The position numbers and the translations under genes were made by a program. DNA of 34,741 nt from Zygnema circumcarinatum (taxonomy: Eukaryota > Streptophyta > Zygnematophyceae > Zygnematales > Zygnemataceae), in NCBI GenBank assembly GCA_037447605.1, contig CM074805.1, positions 26,169 to 60,909 of the forward strand, written 5' to 3'. Shown in pieces: positions 1-10,100 of this stretch. Below the pieces are notes generated by a model that did not search any database, was not told where the DNA came from, and saw nothing but the letters and a program-made list of their open reading frames with translations. Position 1 is the first letter of the stretch, and every line of letters starts with the position of its first letter.

Positions 1-92
1 GGAGGGGGGAGGGGGAAGGGGGCCTAGGGGAAGTTAGGGGAGGGAACTGGAGCCTAGGGGAGGGGAGAGGATTGGAGCAGGCGAGGCCCCAC

Positions 93-3000
93 CTGGCGCG
101 CCACCCCGAGCTGCCGCAGGCGCTCTGAATCCACGGGAATGCTGCTGCCCATCGGGGCCACGAGGGTCGTCACGTAAGCAGACGGCTGCCCAAGGCAAAA
201 GCACCATTGGCCGATAGGTACATGCGATGATTATTCTGCCCACTTGTCCTTCCTGTAACTTTGCTCATTGCTTTCTGGAAGCGACATTCAGCCTCTATTT
301 ACCCCTTTGTCGTCTCTTTTGAATCTTCCTATCTAACAGAACAGTCCAGAGCAGATATGGCAACTCTGGTATTCGAGAAAGACAAACAGCATGTAGGAGA
401 AGGAGCACGGGAGGGCTTGAACCTGATGGTAAAGACGCGTCTGAAGATCTTCACCATAACGCCTGTTGAGGCTGTCTGACATCGCCATAACGAAATCAGA
501 TGCCAACATTCCCTCTGTTTCTCTATCGTGCATTCCATTCAAAAGCAAAATCTGCAAACCAAACCAATTCCCGTTCCCAACTATTTCGTTCGTTGGTGAT
601 TCAATCTGCGTGTTCGTGGCACTTCGAAATCTGGAGGGATTGGAGCGGAGCTGAGTGTCCTGAGATGCTGATAAATAAGAATAAAGAAATCGAATTCCCT
701 TGCAGAAGGGCAACCTCCTGTTAGCAGACCCTGTGCGCCCACCCACATGCTGCCAACGGAACCCACCTTTGGGCAGCTTCGTTCTGCGATGGCCTCCCCA
801 ACTCCACGAAGGACCTGGCAAATCCGACATCTCAATACGAATGAAGCATCAGCTAGTTGTTCTTAGTAAGGTAACGGGTTGGAAAGTGCAATGAGCAGCT
901 GTAGCAATGTTCCTTTTTACTGGGGAGCCATGACCAACGAGGAGCAGACAACGCACCAATGATGGGCAAATTGAGGTGTATAGCGAACCCATCCCATAAA
1001 TGATAGCGTCGGCTGTCTTGAGCTGCTCCACCACGCTTGGGTTCACTTGCGGATAGACCTGCAACCACAACATTTAAGGTCCGCATCAATAGGGGATTGT
1101 AGATTGGGATACAGCCCATCTGCACCCAGGCGCTGCTGCCAGCTACACAGTCATCATGGCCTTGCCCACTTCTGTGTGCCCTGTCAACTGCCCTCCAGTG
1201 ATATTTTGAAACGACAACAAATGTTAACCCCATCTTTCAGGTATGTGGTAATTGTAGACTGCGTATATATTGTGCAACCATGAAAAGTACTTCAATGATT
1301 CAAAAGCTTACCTCATGCATAAAGCAAGTTCCTTCACTGGAGATGTAGAAGAGTCGCTTAATGGGTGATGGCAGTGGCGGAGATTCCGCCTGCAGAAACA
1401 CCATTAGACAAGGTTTGCCGGGTGTTCGGATGTTTCGTAAACGTTGTAGTAATACAGGTGAAGTGTAGTATTTGCCAGAGATAGCAGGGTCCTAATAATC
1501 TCATGTATCACGTAGGTAGCAAGCACCTCTTGAACAAGGACAGGCGAGTGAAGCACAGGCTGTTCTGAGCAGAGTCAAACAATTGTACCTTGTTCACAGA
1601 GCGTGCATGATGCATCAGGCCGTCCTTCAGTGTTGGATGGGAAATCTCGTTCTGCCCGCGAATGATTGTACCATCCTGCCAATTTGCAGGCACCCCTCGA
1701 CCACTTTAAAACCTCAAGCTAATGGCCTATGCTTCCCCGAGTTAAAGCCCATCCATAAAATTTTACATTTGGATGAGATGCAGGGCCATACCCGAAAGTC
1801 CTGGCCACCCAACTGCGTATCCAAAGACCCTTCAAAACTGCTAGAGCACAGCCTCAATTGGCTTCAATGCAACTTCACATTGAAGTACCTTGCACATTGC
1901 TTCACCAGCTAGCAACCTGCACTCAGCCTCCAATGGAACCTCACTTCACATTCTACAGAAAGTTCATAAGCCCTTACACAACTAACCCCCCCTTGGAAGA
2001 TTTAATCTGCAAAAAGCAACGCAAGTCCTAACAGCGATCTACAAAACAGCTGCTGCACGGCAGCTATGCCTTTCGTTTCAAATTCACCAGAGGTAATGTC
2101 TGGAAGGTCCTATAGGTCAGCAAGAATCTTTGGTCGGTTCCCGAGCAGAGTGTCTACCTGAAGCTCAGCGCCGAGCGTGAGGCGGTCGTTGGTGCAGATG
2201 CAGGGCAGGACGAGACTCTCCGGGGGGATGTGCGACACGCGGGAGAACAGAAAAATCGCAGCATCTAAAGACCTGAAAAAGGTTCGGGCGCCCGCGAAGA
2301 AAAAGTTTCCTACGCTGCAAAATCATCAGATTCCGGGCCCTCGTGTGAACTAGAAGAAATGAGAGATAACATAAAGGCTGATTGGTCATGTTAAGGCATA
2401 AGATACACATGAGAAAGTCATGCATAAGCCATAAACACAGCAGGTGACGACAGAAACAAATGAAGATGGAAAGATGCAGCAGGCGCAATAGTGAAGTTCA
2501 GGAAACAAAGTTCGTCCGATGAATGGAAATGGACTCACTAATGACTTAAATTCAAACGTGTGCATCAAGGTAAGCTCTTGCTAACAACTATGAAGAACGC
2601 GTTACTGCATCATAATACTCAATGATCCAAAAGCTCCAGCCATAGAAACTGAAAGTTAAAGCGGTAATAACTGAGTTCATTATATCTTTTGGCAAAGTCT
2701 GTGTTCACACAGACGTATATAGCAAAACATAACAACACAATGGAGAAAACCCTCTATACGCTCAAATTGTTCAACGTAAAGCATGAGCAAGCACATCTCC
2801 AGTCGAGCCATCACGAGTATCAGCCTTCTTCTTTCACTATCTAAGAAGACGAGATCACTATTGTGGCGTGCTTACAATAACACTACAATACATCAGTGAA
2901 CCCTGAAATTTGGTGGTGAAGATTTCTGTAATCTGCATGTGTCCTGCAAACTTTTTCCGATTTTCGGAAGGTGTTTTGTTTTCCCAGCCAAAGGAAGATC

Positions 3001-5411
3001 TTTGGCCAGAAAAAAGTTCAAATTTCAAGCATGTTCTGGATGCGCGACGTTTCACTTACTGCTGTGTCTGAGCGGCACGGAATACAAAAGACACCACTCC
3101 ACAGACACAATTTATGGGACGCATTCAAAACTACCACAAGATTGCATGAAACAGTTTGCTCAGGTCCATAGACAGGAGGAAAGGAGTCTAGTGGTGGTAT
3201 GAGCCATTCAAAGACCTTCGCAATGACTCGTCAAGGGAACGCAAGAGTCGGAACCAGAAAAATACTGACAAAGGAATGACTAGGAAGAAGCCAGAACCAG
3301 CAGCGACTGCTTAGTGTACCCCACACGTGGTTTCTGACTCCACACTTGCAGCTATCTTACCTCCCATTTTGGAAAGCAAACTTCTCCGACGCATGGCAAA
3401 GTATCTACACCAAGCGGCCCAAAATCACAAGCCGGAGTGAGATTTATCTCAGATGTGTTGACTAGCACAGGAAAGCTTCAGCACAGACTGAAGGACAGTC
3501 CGTAGCATGCCATCCCACAAAGGCCTCTCAATCAACACAGCAGTTCACCTGCTACGGCACGATCCACCCAAAGTGAAAGCTGCCCTGTTCCCAACAGCAG
3601 CAGCACGGAGGAACCTCTCCAACCGTCACCTGCTCACATCCCTCTGCTGCACAGCAATGAACGAGGATGACTAGTCTTCCCTGACAGTTACCTGCTTACT
3701 GGGCCAGGAAAATCAGACGTTTCTCTCCCAGAAACGGCCATACGTCTCAAACCCGTTTTACAGTAATGGGCAACACTTAAAGTGCCCGCTGTGTCCCTCG
3801 GTTACCGGCATATATCCAGTGTTCTACAGCGACGCAACTACAGCTGACTATTCCTGCCCAGCCGTTCCACCATCTCACACCTTTGTGCATTTTTCTGTTG
3901 CAAAACAAGGAAGAGACATAATCTTCCTTTCAGGTGTCACTGCAAATATTCGCTCCCGGCGATAAACAACCCACACTCTCTGCTTCTAAAAGCATTGCCA
4001 CGCACAACAAGTATGGCATTTTTTTTACGGCGTGCATCCTCCAGCGATCTGAACAGGAATGACCTTGCAGAAGCTTCAGAGGCGAAGTCTCTTATGTACT
4101 CCATACGGACCATTCACCTGATGCTGAAAATGGACTAAAAACGCGCGAATGGTGTCCTTGTAAGGTTCTGAGACGCCCTCCCAGAGATTATGGTCGCCTT
4201 CAACTATCGACAGCCTGGCCTCCGACACACCATCTCGCGATCAAAGAATTAGGGTTGACCAAACAACGGATTTTTATGGTCGTCAAGGAGTATACAGATT
4301 GCCTTAGGAAGGAGGACGAATATACCACTCGTATTTCGCATCTTGAGGATCCAAAGTAAGACGATGACCTAGAAGCCGCTTCACTGCTAAAGCCTCCGCT
4401 GTGCTTTCGTCAGAAAGGCGTAAACAGCGCGACCTAATATCGCCGATAGCAGGTCCGCCTGCAGCCCCATGACCAAAATTTTCACTCATTGACATCCCGA
4501 TACCTCTAACATGATGGCGGAGCTCACAGAAACTGCTGAATTCTCGGGCTGTGGTTGTTCATGCTACAGGATAATCCATGCGGCTTCTGTGCCTGGAACA
4601 AGTAAATTTTCTTGCATTTGCTTTCATGAAATTGATGAAATGCAAGCTTGTCAGGGATGTACCGAGCACCCTGACAATCTCCGCTGTGCTTCCACCGTCA
4701 TCAGAAACAGGCAGCACGTGAGCCACCTTTGTCGTCCAGGCCTTAAGTTCCTCTACCACCCCATTGAAAGCAGTGCCACCTGCTCCAAGAGCATATTTCC
4801 AGACATTAAAAGAGTTTCATAGGCCATGGAATGCCGTTGGTGAGGTTGGCGCATGGGTGGGACGCGGCTCATTCTCAAAGAGCAGGGCAAAGAATTGCCC
4901 TGCTCGTTCAACTTCCCCAATTGCAAATGCTTACAGACCAAGATGAGGTTCTCCGCATACCTGAAAACACAAGGAGAGAAGGCGACGTCCCGAATGCCGA
5001 GCAAGGGGTTGAGGCGCTGGAGAGAGGCTCATCCTGTAACGGCATTCGACCTTGGGGGTCGCTGTTAAAAGCCGCGCTCTGCAGATGGGGATGAGAAGGA
5101 CCATCCAACGTGGCATTCTGAAGAGCCGAATTCGAGCGCAGCTCCAAAGGTTCTGGTCGAGTCGCCATCAGACCAGAGGACACACGGGACGACGCAGACA
5201 GATCCTCTCGACGATGGGTGGCCATCCCTCTGGCCATAGACGCGTAGTTGACTGGAGGAGAGCGGGCTTGGGCTCCACTGTGGCGGACTAAGTGAGAGCA
5301 CCTTTGAGCAAAAGCCTCGGGCGCGGCGGGCAGAGCAAACATAGAGGCCTCCAGGCGACTCCGGTTGCGGGACGGAAGGCAGAGGCGAGGGCGTGGGGGA
5401 GCATTGAGCAT
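93..5411 (-). CDS. CofD/YvcK-like (UPF0052) protein, 3' end beyond the window
   Basis: Twelve exons, 5'->3': 5411-4961, 4779-4663, 4458-4326, 4214-4118, 3404-3361, 2314-2158, 1675-1589, 1389-1312, 1058-957, 814-767, 551-423, 185-93. All junctions are GT-AG and in phase, giving 512 residues. A donor at 92/91 shows that coding continues off the left edge. The first ~150 residues are rich in Arg, Ser and Ala, as in an organelle transit peptide (inference). Then follow the Rossmann start (VFSGGTAFNG), VLPVSDDGGSTAEIVRVLGG, GPAIGDIRSRCLRLSDES, NFFFAGARTFF, DGTIIRGQNEISHPT, AIIYGMGSLYTS, and LLLNGMHDRET. These are the conserved blocks of the plant CofD/YvcK family. Bacterial YvcK binds UDP-GlcNAc, and archaeal CofD moves 2-phospholactate to deazaflavin in F420 synthesis. 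The plant branch has no settled function, so none is assigned. The start is the first in-frame ATG; an upstream GTG at 5423 is ignored. Introns are 117-1,046 nt. Confidence 0.93.
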
Positions 5412-5527
5412 CTCCGCTCTCACGCCCTCGGCCTCGGCCTCGCTCTCTCCTCAGTCCTAGCCCCCACCCCCGTCCCCACCCTCGCCCTGCCCTGGCCAAT
5501 GCCGCTGCCCGGCCGGTTCTCCGGACC

Positions 5528-5580
5528 AGCCCTCCTCTCCCTCTCCCTCTCCCTCTCCCTCTCCCGCTCCCTCTCTCCGC
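5528..5580. repeat. CTCTCC-type pyrimidine tract
   Basis: This is a run of CTCTCC/CTCCCT units upstream of the CofD-like start codon, on the 5' side of that minus-strand gene. It is probably 5' leader or promoter sequence. It makes several frames look open without coding signal. Confidence 0.8.
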
Positions 5581-5640
5581 CACTCTCCCGCCTCGTGCCC
5601 GCTGGGGCCACCGTCCGCGCCCGCGGCCCGCCGCGCCGCA

Positions 5641-5722
5641 CCGTACCGTGGTGTACTGTTTCGTACCGTACGGCCACGCGAGGTACGGCGTAGTACGACA
5701 GCGGAGGGTACTGTACTGTACA
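5641..5722. promoter_or_regulatory. CGTAC/TGTAC cluster upstream of the CofD-like gene
   Basis: Repeated GTAC cores, several spaced exactly 5 bp apart (CGTACCGTACG and GGTACTGTACTGTAC), lie 230-311 bp upstream of the start at 5411. A CCAAT sequence follows at once (CAGCCAATCAG, about 5721-5731). GTAC is the core bound by plant SBP/SPL proteins and by the Chlamydomonas copper regulator CRR1 (established). That it works here as a promoter is inferred from similar clusters upstream of the other genes. Confidence 0.55.
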
Positions 5723-5764
5723 GCCAATCAGCCACTGCGGGGGCGTACGGACGCAGCCACGCGC

Positions 5765-5837
5765 GTGACGTGACGCCGACCGTCAGGGCGCCTCCGGCGT
5801 ATCGTCGACGTGACGAGATGTGACGTAACGTGACGTG
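5765..5837. promoter_or_regulatory. TGACG(T) cluster
   Basis: At least five TGACG or TGACGT cores occur in about 73 bp, some directly adjacent (GTGACGTGACG and TGACGTAACGTGACGT). TGACGT is the core of plant TGA-type bZIP and CRE-like sites (established). It sits beside the CGTAC cluster in the spacer between the CofD-like start and the kinase 3' end. It could serve the CofD-like gene or an unannotated transcript. Function is inferred. Confidence 0.4.
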
Positions 5838-5865
5838 GCTCGCCCGGGCTGGGAACTAAGTGCCC

Positions 5866-5899
5866 GCCGTCCGTCCGTCCGTCCGTCCGTCCGTCCGTC
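5866..5899. repeat. (CCGT)n microsatellite
   Basis: About eight tandem copies of CCGT. It is followed by CTTCC units and then by the TGCC array. Confidence 0.9.
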
Positions 5900-5960
5900 G
5901 CTCCTTCCTTCCTTCGGCGATGCCGCGGCCCAAACCTCCCGCCTGCTCCCCCGTCTGCAA

Positions 5961-5961
5961 G

Positions 5962-6005
<44 letters not shown>

Positions 6006-6007
6006 CC
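5961..6007. repeat. (TGCC)n microsatellite
   Basis: About eleven tandem GCCT/TGCC units. A GCAG array of the reverse-complement type lies about 600 bp downstream (6610-6648), so the two could pair in one strand. Confidence 0.9.
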
Positions 6008-6609
6008 GTAACGTGCCCCATCTCATCGGCTGCTGTGTGGAGCCGTGTTGTTGAAAAAGGGGGAAGAAGCCGAGGCCAGCTCCCAGCTGGTTCTTTCGTC
6101 CCTCGGTCATTTGTGACTGGTTGGTTCCCTTGGTGCTTATGCACGTACTTTTGTTCCGTGCACATCCGGTAGCATCGTCATCGTGAGATAAATGCCAAAT
6201 CCAATCATATCATTCACGTGGCAGTGCCAACCAGCCAGCTAGCCAGCCAGCCGCTGGGTGATTTTCGGTGAAGTGATGGTACGGTAGTACCGGGAATTAT
6301 GTTGCATTGGTACTCGGTTCGGTGGCCGCCACCCCTTTCTAGCAATAACCTTTGGTCCTCACCTTTTGGTCCTCCTCTTCCCCGCTGGGAAGTTTGGATT
6401 TGGTGCCGTCCCGTCCCTTAACAAGGAGATTGGACGTCGCCACAGTCGGCGCCATAGGGGGGATCTCCGGCTGGGAATGTTGGTGTTGGGAGTGGCGTCC
6501 TATTAGGAACGGTTTAGCAAGGGACAGGGAAATAGTCAACCAGGCCAATGTTTGGTGAGTAGTTAGCCTCGCCTGCCTGCCTTGCCTTGCCTTGCCTTCC
6601 ACGGCACAA

Positions 6610-6648
6610 GCAGGCAGGCAGGTAGGCAGGCAGGCAGGCAGGCAGGCC
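6610..6648. repeat. (GCAG)n microsatellite, inverted relative to 5961-6007
   Basis: About nine GCAG/GGCA units with one interruption (GGTAGG). They are preceded by CTGCCTTGCC units at 6570-6595. The rest of 6008-7195 (the spacer between the two minus-strand genes) shows no exon I can support. Confidence 0.85.
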
Positions 6649-7195
6649 TGCAGAAATATAGCATAGGTCGCGGGCAGGCAAGACATGCGACGGACGGCCC
6701 GCGTCGCGACGGGGCGCAGGTGAAGCCGTCTTGCCTCACAGATCGATGCCATCCGGGGAGGGAGGGAGATACGAGTGGACAATTAGAGTAGCTGCTCATA
6801 ATTGGCTGCTTTTTCTAAAACAGACAACTTTGACTCTCGGCCTTAGCAATGAGCACGCCAGCACAAATGATCGTGTGAACAGAAATCGACTAGTCTGGCA
6901 GACATTGTTGCTATCAAACAAAACGCGAAACACATTTTGCAACTCCTACAATCAGAGAACCTTGTCCTACAGTTTATCACCTTCAGGCCATAACCTTCAG
7001 CCATCTCCACTATATGTACAGTTGACGAAGGAGATTTCTATATGTGCGTAAAAATCGCTGTCTATCGACCTTACTCTCTACACTTCAAGCATTTATACTT
7101 CGTCTTTCAAACCGAAGATGCGCTTTAAATAATTGCAATCACTGCATTCAAACGGCAATCCAGCCACACCCCCTACTGAAGAAGTGGCCGCCCAT

Positions 7196-10100
7196 CTACA
7201 TGTAAGCAGGCCGGGGCCAAGGGCAGGACAGGGCAGGGGGTTCGAGAAGTAGGGCCTCCATCTGCAAAATGCCCTCTCCAAGTCTCAGCACTGCTCCATT
7301 CACTGCTCGCAGCAGTCACGTTGCAAATAGAAGGCAAGTTGCTCCAAGGAAGGGAAGCAGGCCCGTTCTCACCCGCGAGAGCAGCCGCTCCTGCTGGGAC
7401 GCGAAGGCGCGCTCCCCGCTGATGGAGGTCTCCAGGGCCGCCATCTGCGCCTCCATCTCGCGCACCGCCTCCAGCAGGCCCGTGCCCGCCAGCGAGTACG
7501 CGGGGGGGCCCTCAGCTCCCTCCAAGGCCCCCCCCCTCACCGCGGCTGAAGGGGCTGAAGGGGCTGAAGGGGCTGAAGGGGCGGTGTCCCTCATTGGAGG
7601 CACAGCCGAAGCAACTTCCTCCAACTCCCCGAATGCAGACGGCTGGAGAATTCGCAACAGCTGCCTGCACGGCCAGCAAGCAGTCCGCAGCCAGTATGAG
7701 GTGGTATTAGCGAAGGAGGAGGTTGTAGCTGCATGTCGGCTGCAGTGATAAAAACAAAAGATGAGTTGAGGCAACCGACCAGAATAGGGCAGCTCCAACA
7801 ACAACTGCCAAAGCACCGCCGCCGGCAGAGGTGACGGTGGCCATGGCAGACCGGCCCATCTCATAAGTCAAATGGGTGGATGAATTCAGGGCAAGATACG
7901 CCTGCATAAAGTACTTTCCCCCCTCGTCAACAGCAAGTACCTCGACGCAATTTTCTCACCAGCAGTGCACTGCAACCCCATTGTCAGCTCCAAGTAATAG
8001 CGGTCCAATAAGATCACCACCTGGCAGGCCACGAGGAGGCAGACGGCAGTGAAGGCCGTCGTTGAGGCCCCGTCCGCCAGCCCCTCCAGGCGCAGGACGG
8101 CCTCTTGAGCCCACCCGTCCATGGCCTCCTCCCCGGCCTCCGCGCCCTGAGGCCCCCCCCCAGGGCTCGGGGCGGTCGCGGGCGAGGGCGATGCCGGCAG
8201 AGCCGGGGAGGCGGACGCGGGGCGGCGGGCGGTCTGGTCCGCGACGGAGACGAAGGCGTGGCCGAAGTGCTGGCCCGCCCCTTGGACGGTGTCCCCCGCC
8301 GCGGCGATGGCGGCTCCTGCGAGCCATAGGGCGTGCGTGGGATGGGCGAGGGCGCCGAGGGAGAATATAGGGGCTGGCGGGGAAGTTCGAGTGGGCGCCC
8401 CAGCTAGGGGGTCCTTTGCAGGTGCTCGTTTGCTGTGAACTGGCCGGCTGACTCCTTCAGGAGGAGGAGGCTGCAGAAGGGGGCTGGCCTCTGCAGGAGT
8501 CAATGAGGGCATAGACTGTGTCTTCGGAGCAGGCGAAAGCACAAAGGCACCCTTTCGGAAGAAGCGAAACCGCAGGGCAGCGGCGGCAGATGGCCGATCG
8601 TTATGAAATCCTGAAAAGTTACAAGCCCTCCCTGAGATGAGACACTGCTATGAGTGCTGTCGTCAGCCCATACAACTGGCGGGCCACCCTCACCAGAGAA
8701 AAATGCAAAACCATTTAAGGGCCCTCACCAGAGAAGGGTGCAGGAATTGCAGAGGCAGTCCGTGGTCGAAGTAGAGCCCGCGCAAGCTCCCAACCAGAGC
8801 CTCCTGCAGACACCAGCCTCCACAATGGGGTGAAAACCCGTATTTGTCACTTGGCCTAGGTGTGGGAGGATTTCATTCCACCACTATTGCCCATGGTCAG
8901 CAATAGCCCTCCCTTTACATTCGCAGGAACGGGACCTGCGCCACGTCAGTTTTGTACTGAACAGAAGTTCTGAAATTGTTTGTTTGATTGCTTGTGATTT
9001 CCAAAAAGGGTCTTGCAGAACAGCCAATAAAGTCAACAAGGAAACTCATCTGCAAACTCCTATAGACTAAGTGGAAACTGATCTGCGAACTCCTATAGAC
9101 TAAGGGGCAACAATTAAAACAGCGTCAAGTACTTCACGAATCGGACCATTGGATCAAACCATTTGAATGGTTGCAGAACATTGGTTCGGGACCCAACAAA
9201 CTATTGCCAATGGTTGCGACCATTGGATTCAGTGGTTGCCAACTCAGTGGTTGACAGCCATTGTGCCAGTGGCAACCATTGAATCTGGATTCAACGGTTG
9301 CCAACCATTCCAATGATTGAGAAATATTATCGACGGACCCATCAACCATTGCCAATGGTTGCCAACCACTGGCCGTCCAATGATTGGCCAATAGTGGCCG
9401 ATCCACTTGTCCGACCTGCAAAGTACTTCACTGTCGAGCTTCGCTTCATTCCTCTGGCGGCAAGAGAAATGTTGAAAGTCCTGAAGTTGTTGGCAGTTAC
9501 TTTCTTCCAGTCTTAGGGAATGCTAAAAGTCCTTAAGACGAATGACACTACGATTCTGGAAAACTAAGCCATAGTTTGAACCATGCACGAAGCCAACCAG
9601 CCATAGTCTGTGAACAAAAACCATAAGCTGCACAATGTTGACTGTGCCTCTCAAGCAATAAATAGGTCGGTGGTCCACGTGTCCTTGAGACGCACCGTCA
9701 GCATCGAGAAGCGCGAACTCGCAGTCGGGCAGACGGCACTTCGCGCGCCACTTGTCGAGGTCGTGGCCGCGCCGGCTCAGCTCGAGGTTGAAGGCCTCCT
9801 GCAGCAGCACCCAGGCCCCCCCCCGCGCTCAGGACCCTTCCCTTCCCTTCCCTTCCCGCCCCCCCCCCCCGGCAGCAGCAGCAGCAGCTGGCGCCGACGG
9901 GCCAGAAGCAGCAGCACACTTACAAGGCCTGTGTCGGTGCGCAGCTGCTTGATGCAGAGCTGCATGAGAACGATACCCTGCCAGGCAAACTCGCCCCTCT
10001 CTGTCAATCAGACTGCCTTCTTACCCCTGAAGCTAGCCATGCTAGTGTTACATCGTGGAGACATCACCAGAGCCATTGTTGGAAGCATCTACTGTGTAGC

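Noticed and set aside
5065-5727. 220-codon minus-strand ORF overlapping CofD-like exon 1
   Set aside because: It has a different frame from the conserved exon and is mostly Arg/Gly from GC-rich repeats.
8062-8370. Arg/Pro-rich plus-strand ORFs
   Set aside because: They are GC-rich antisense shadows of kinase exon 14.
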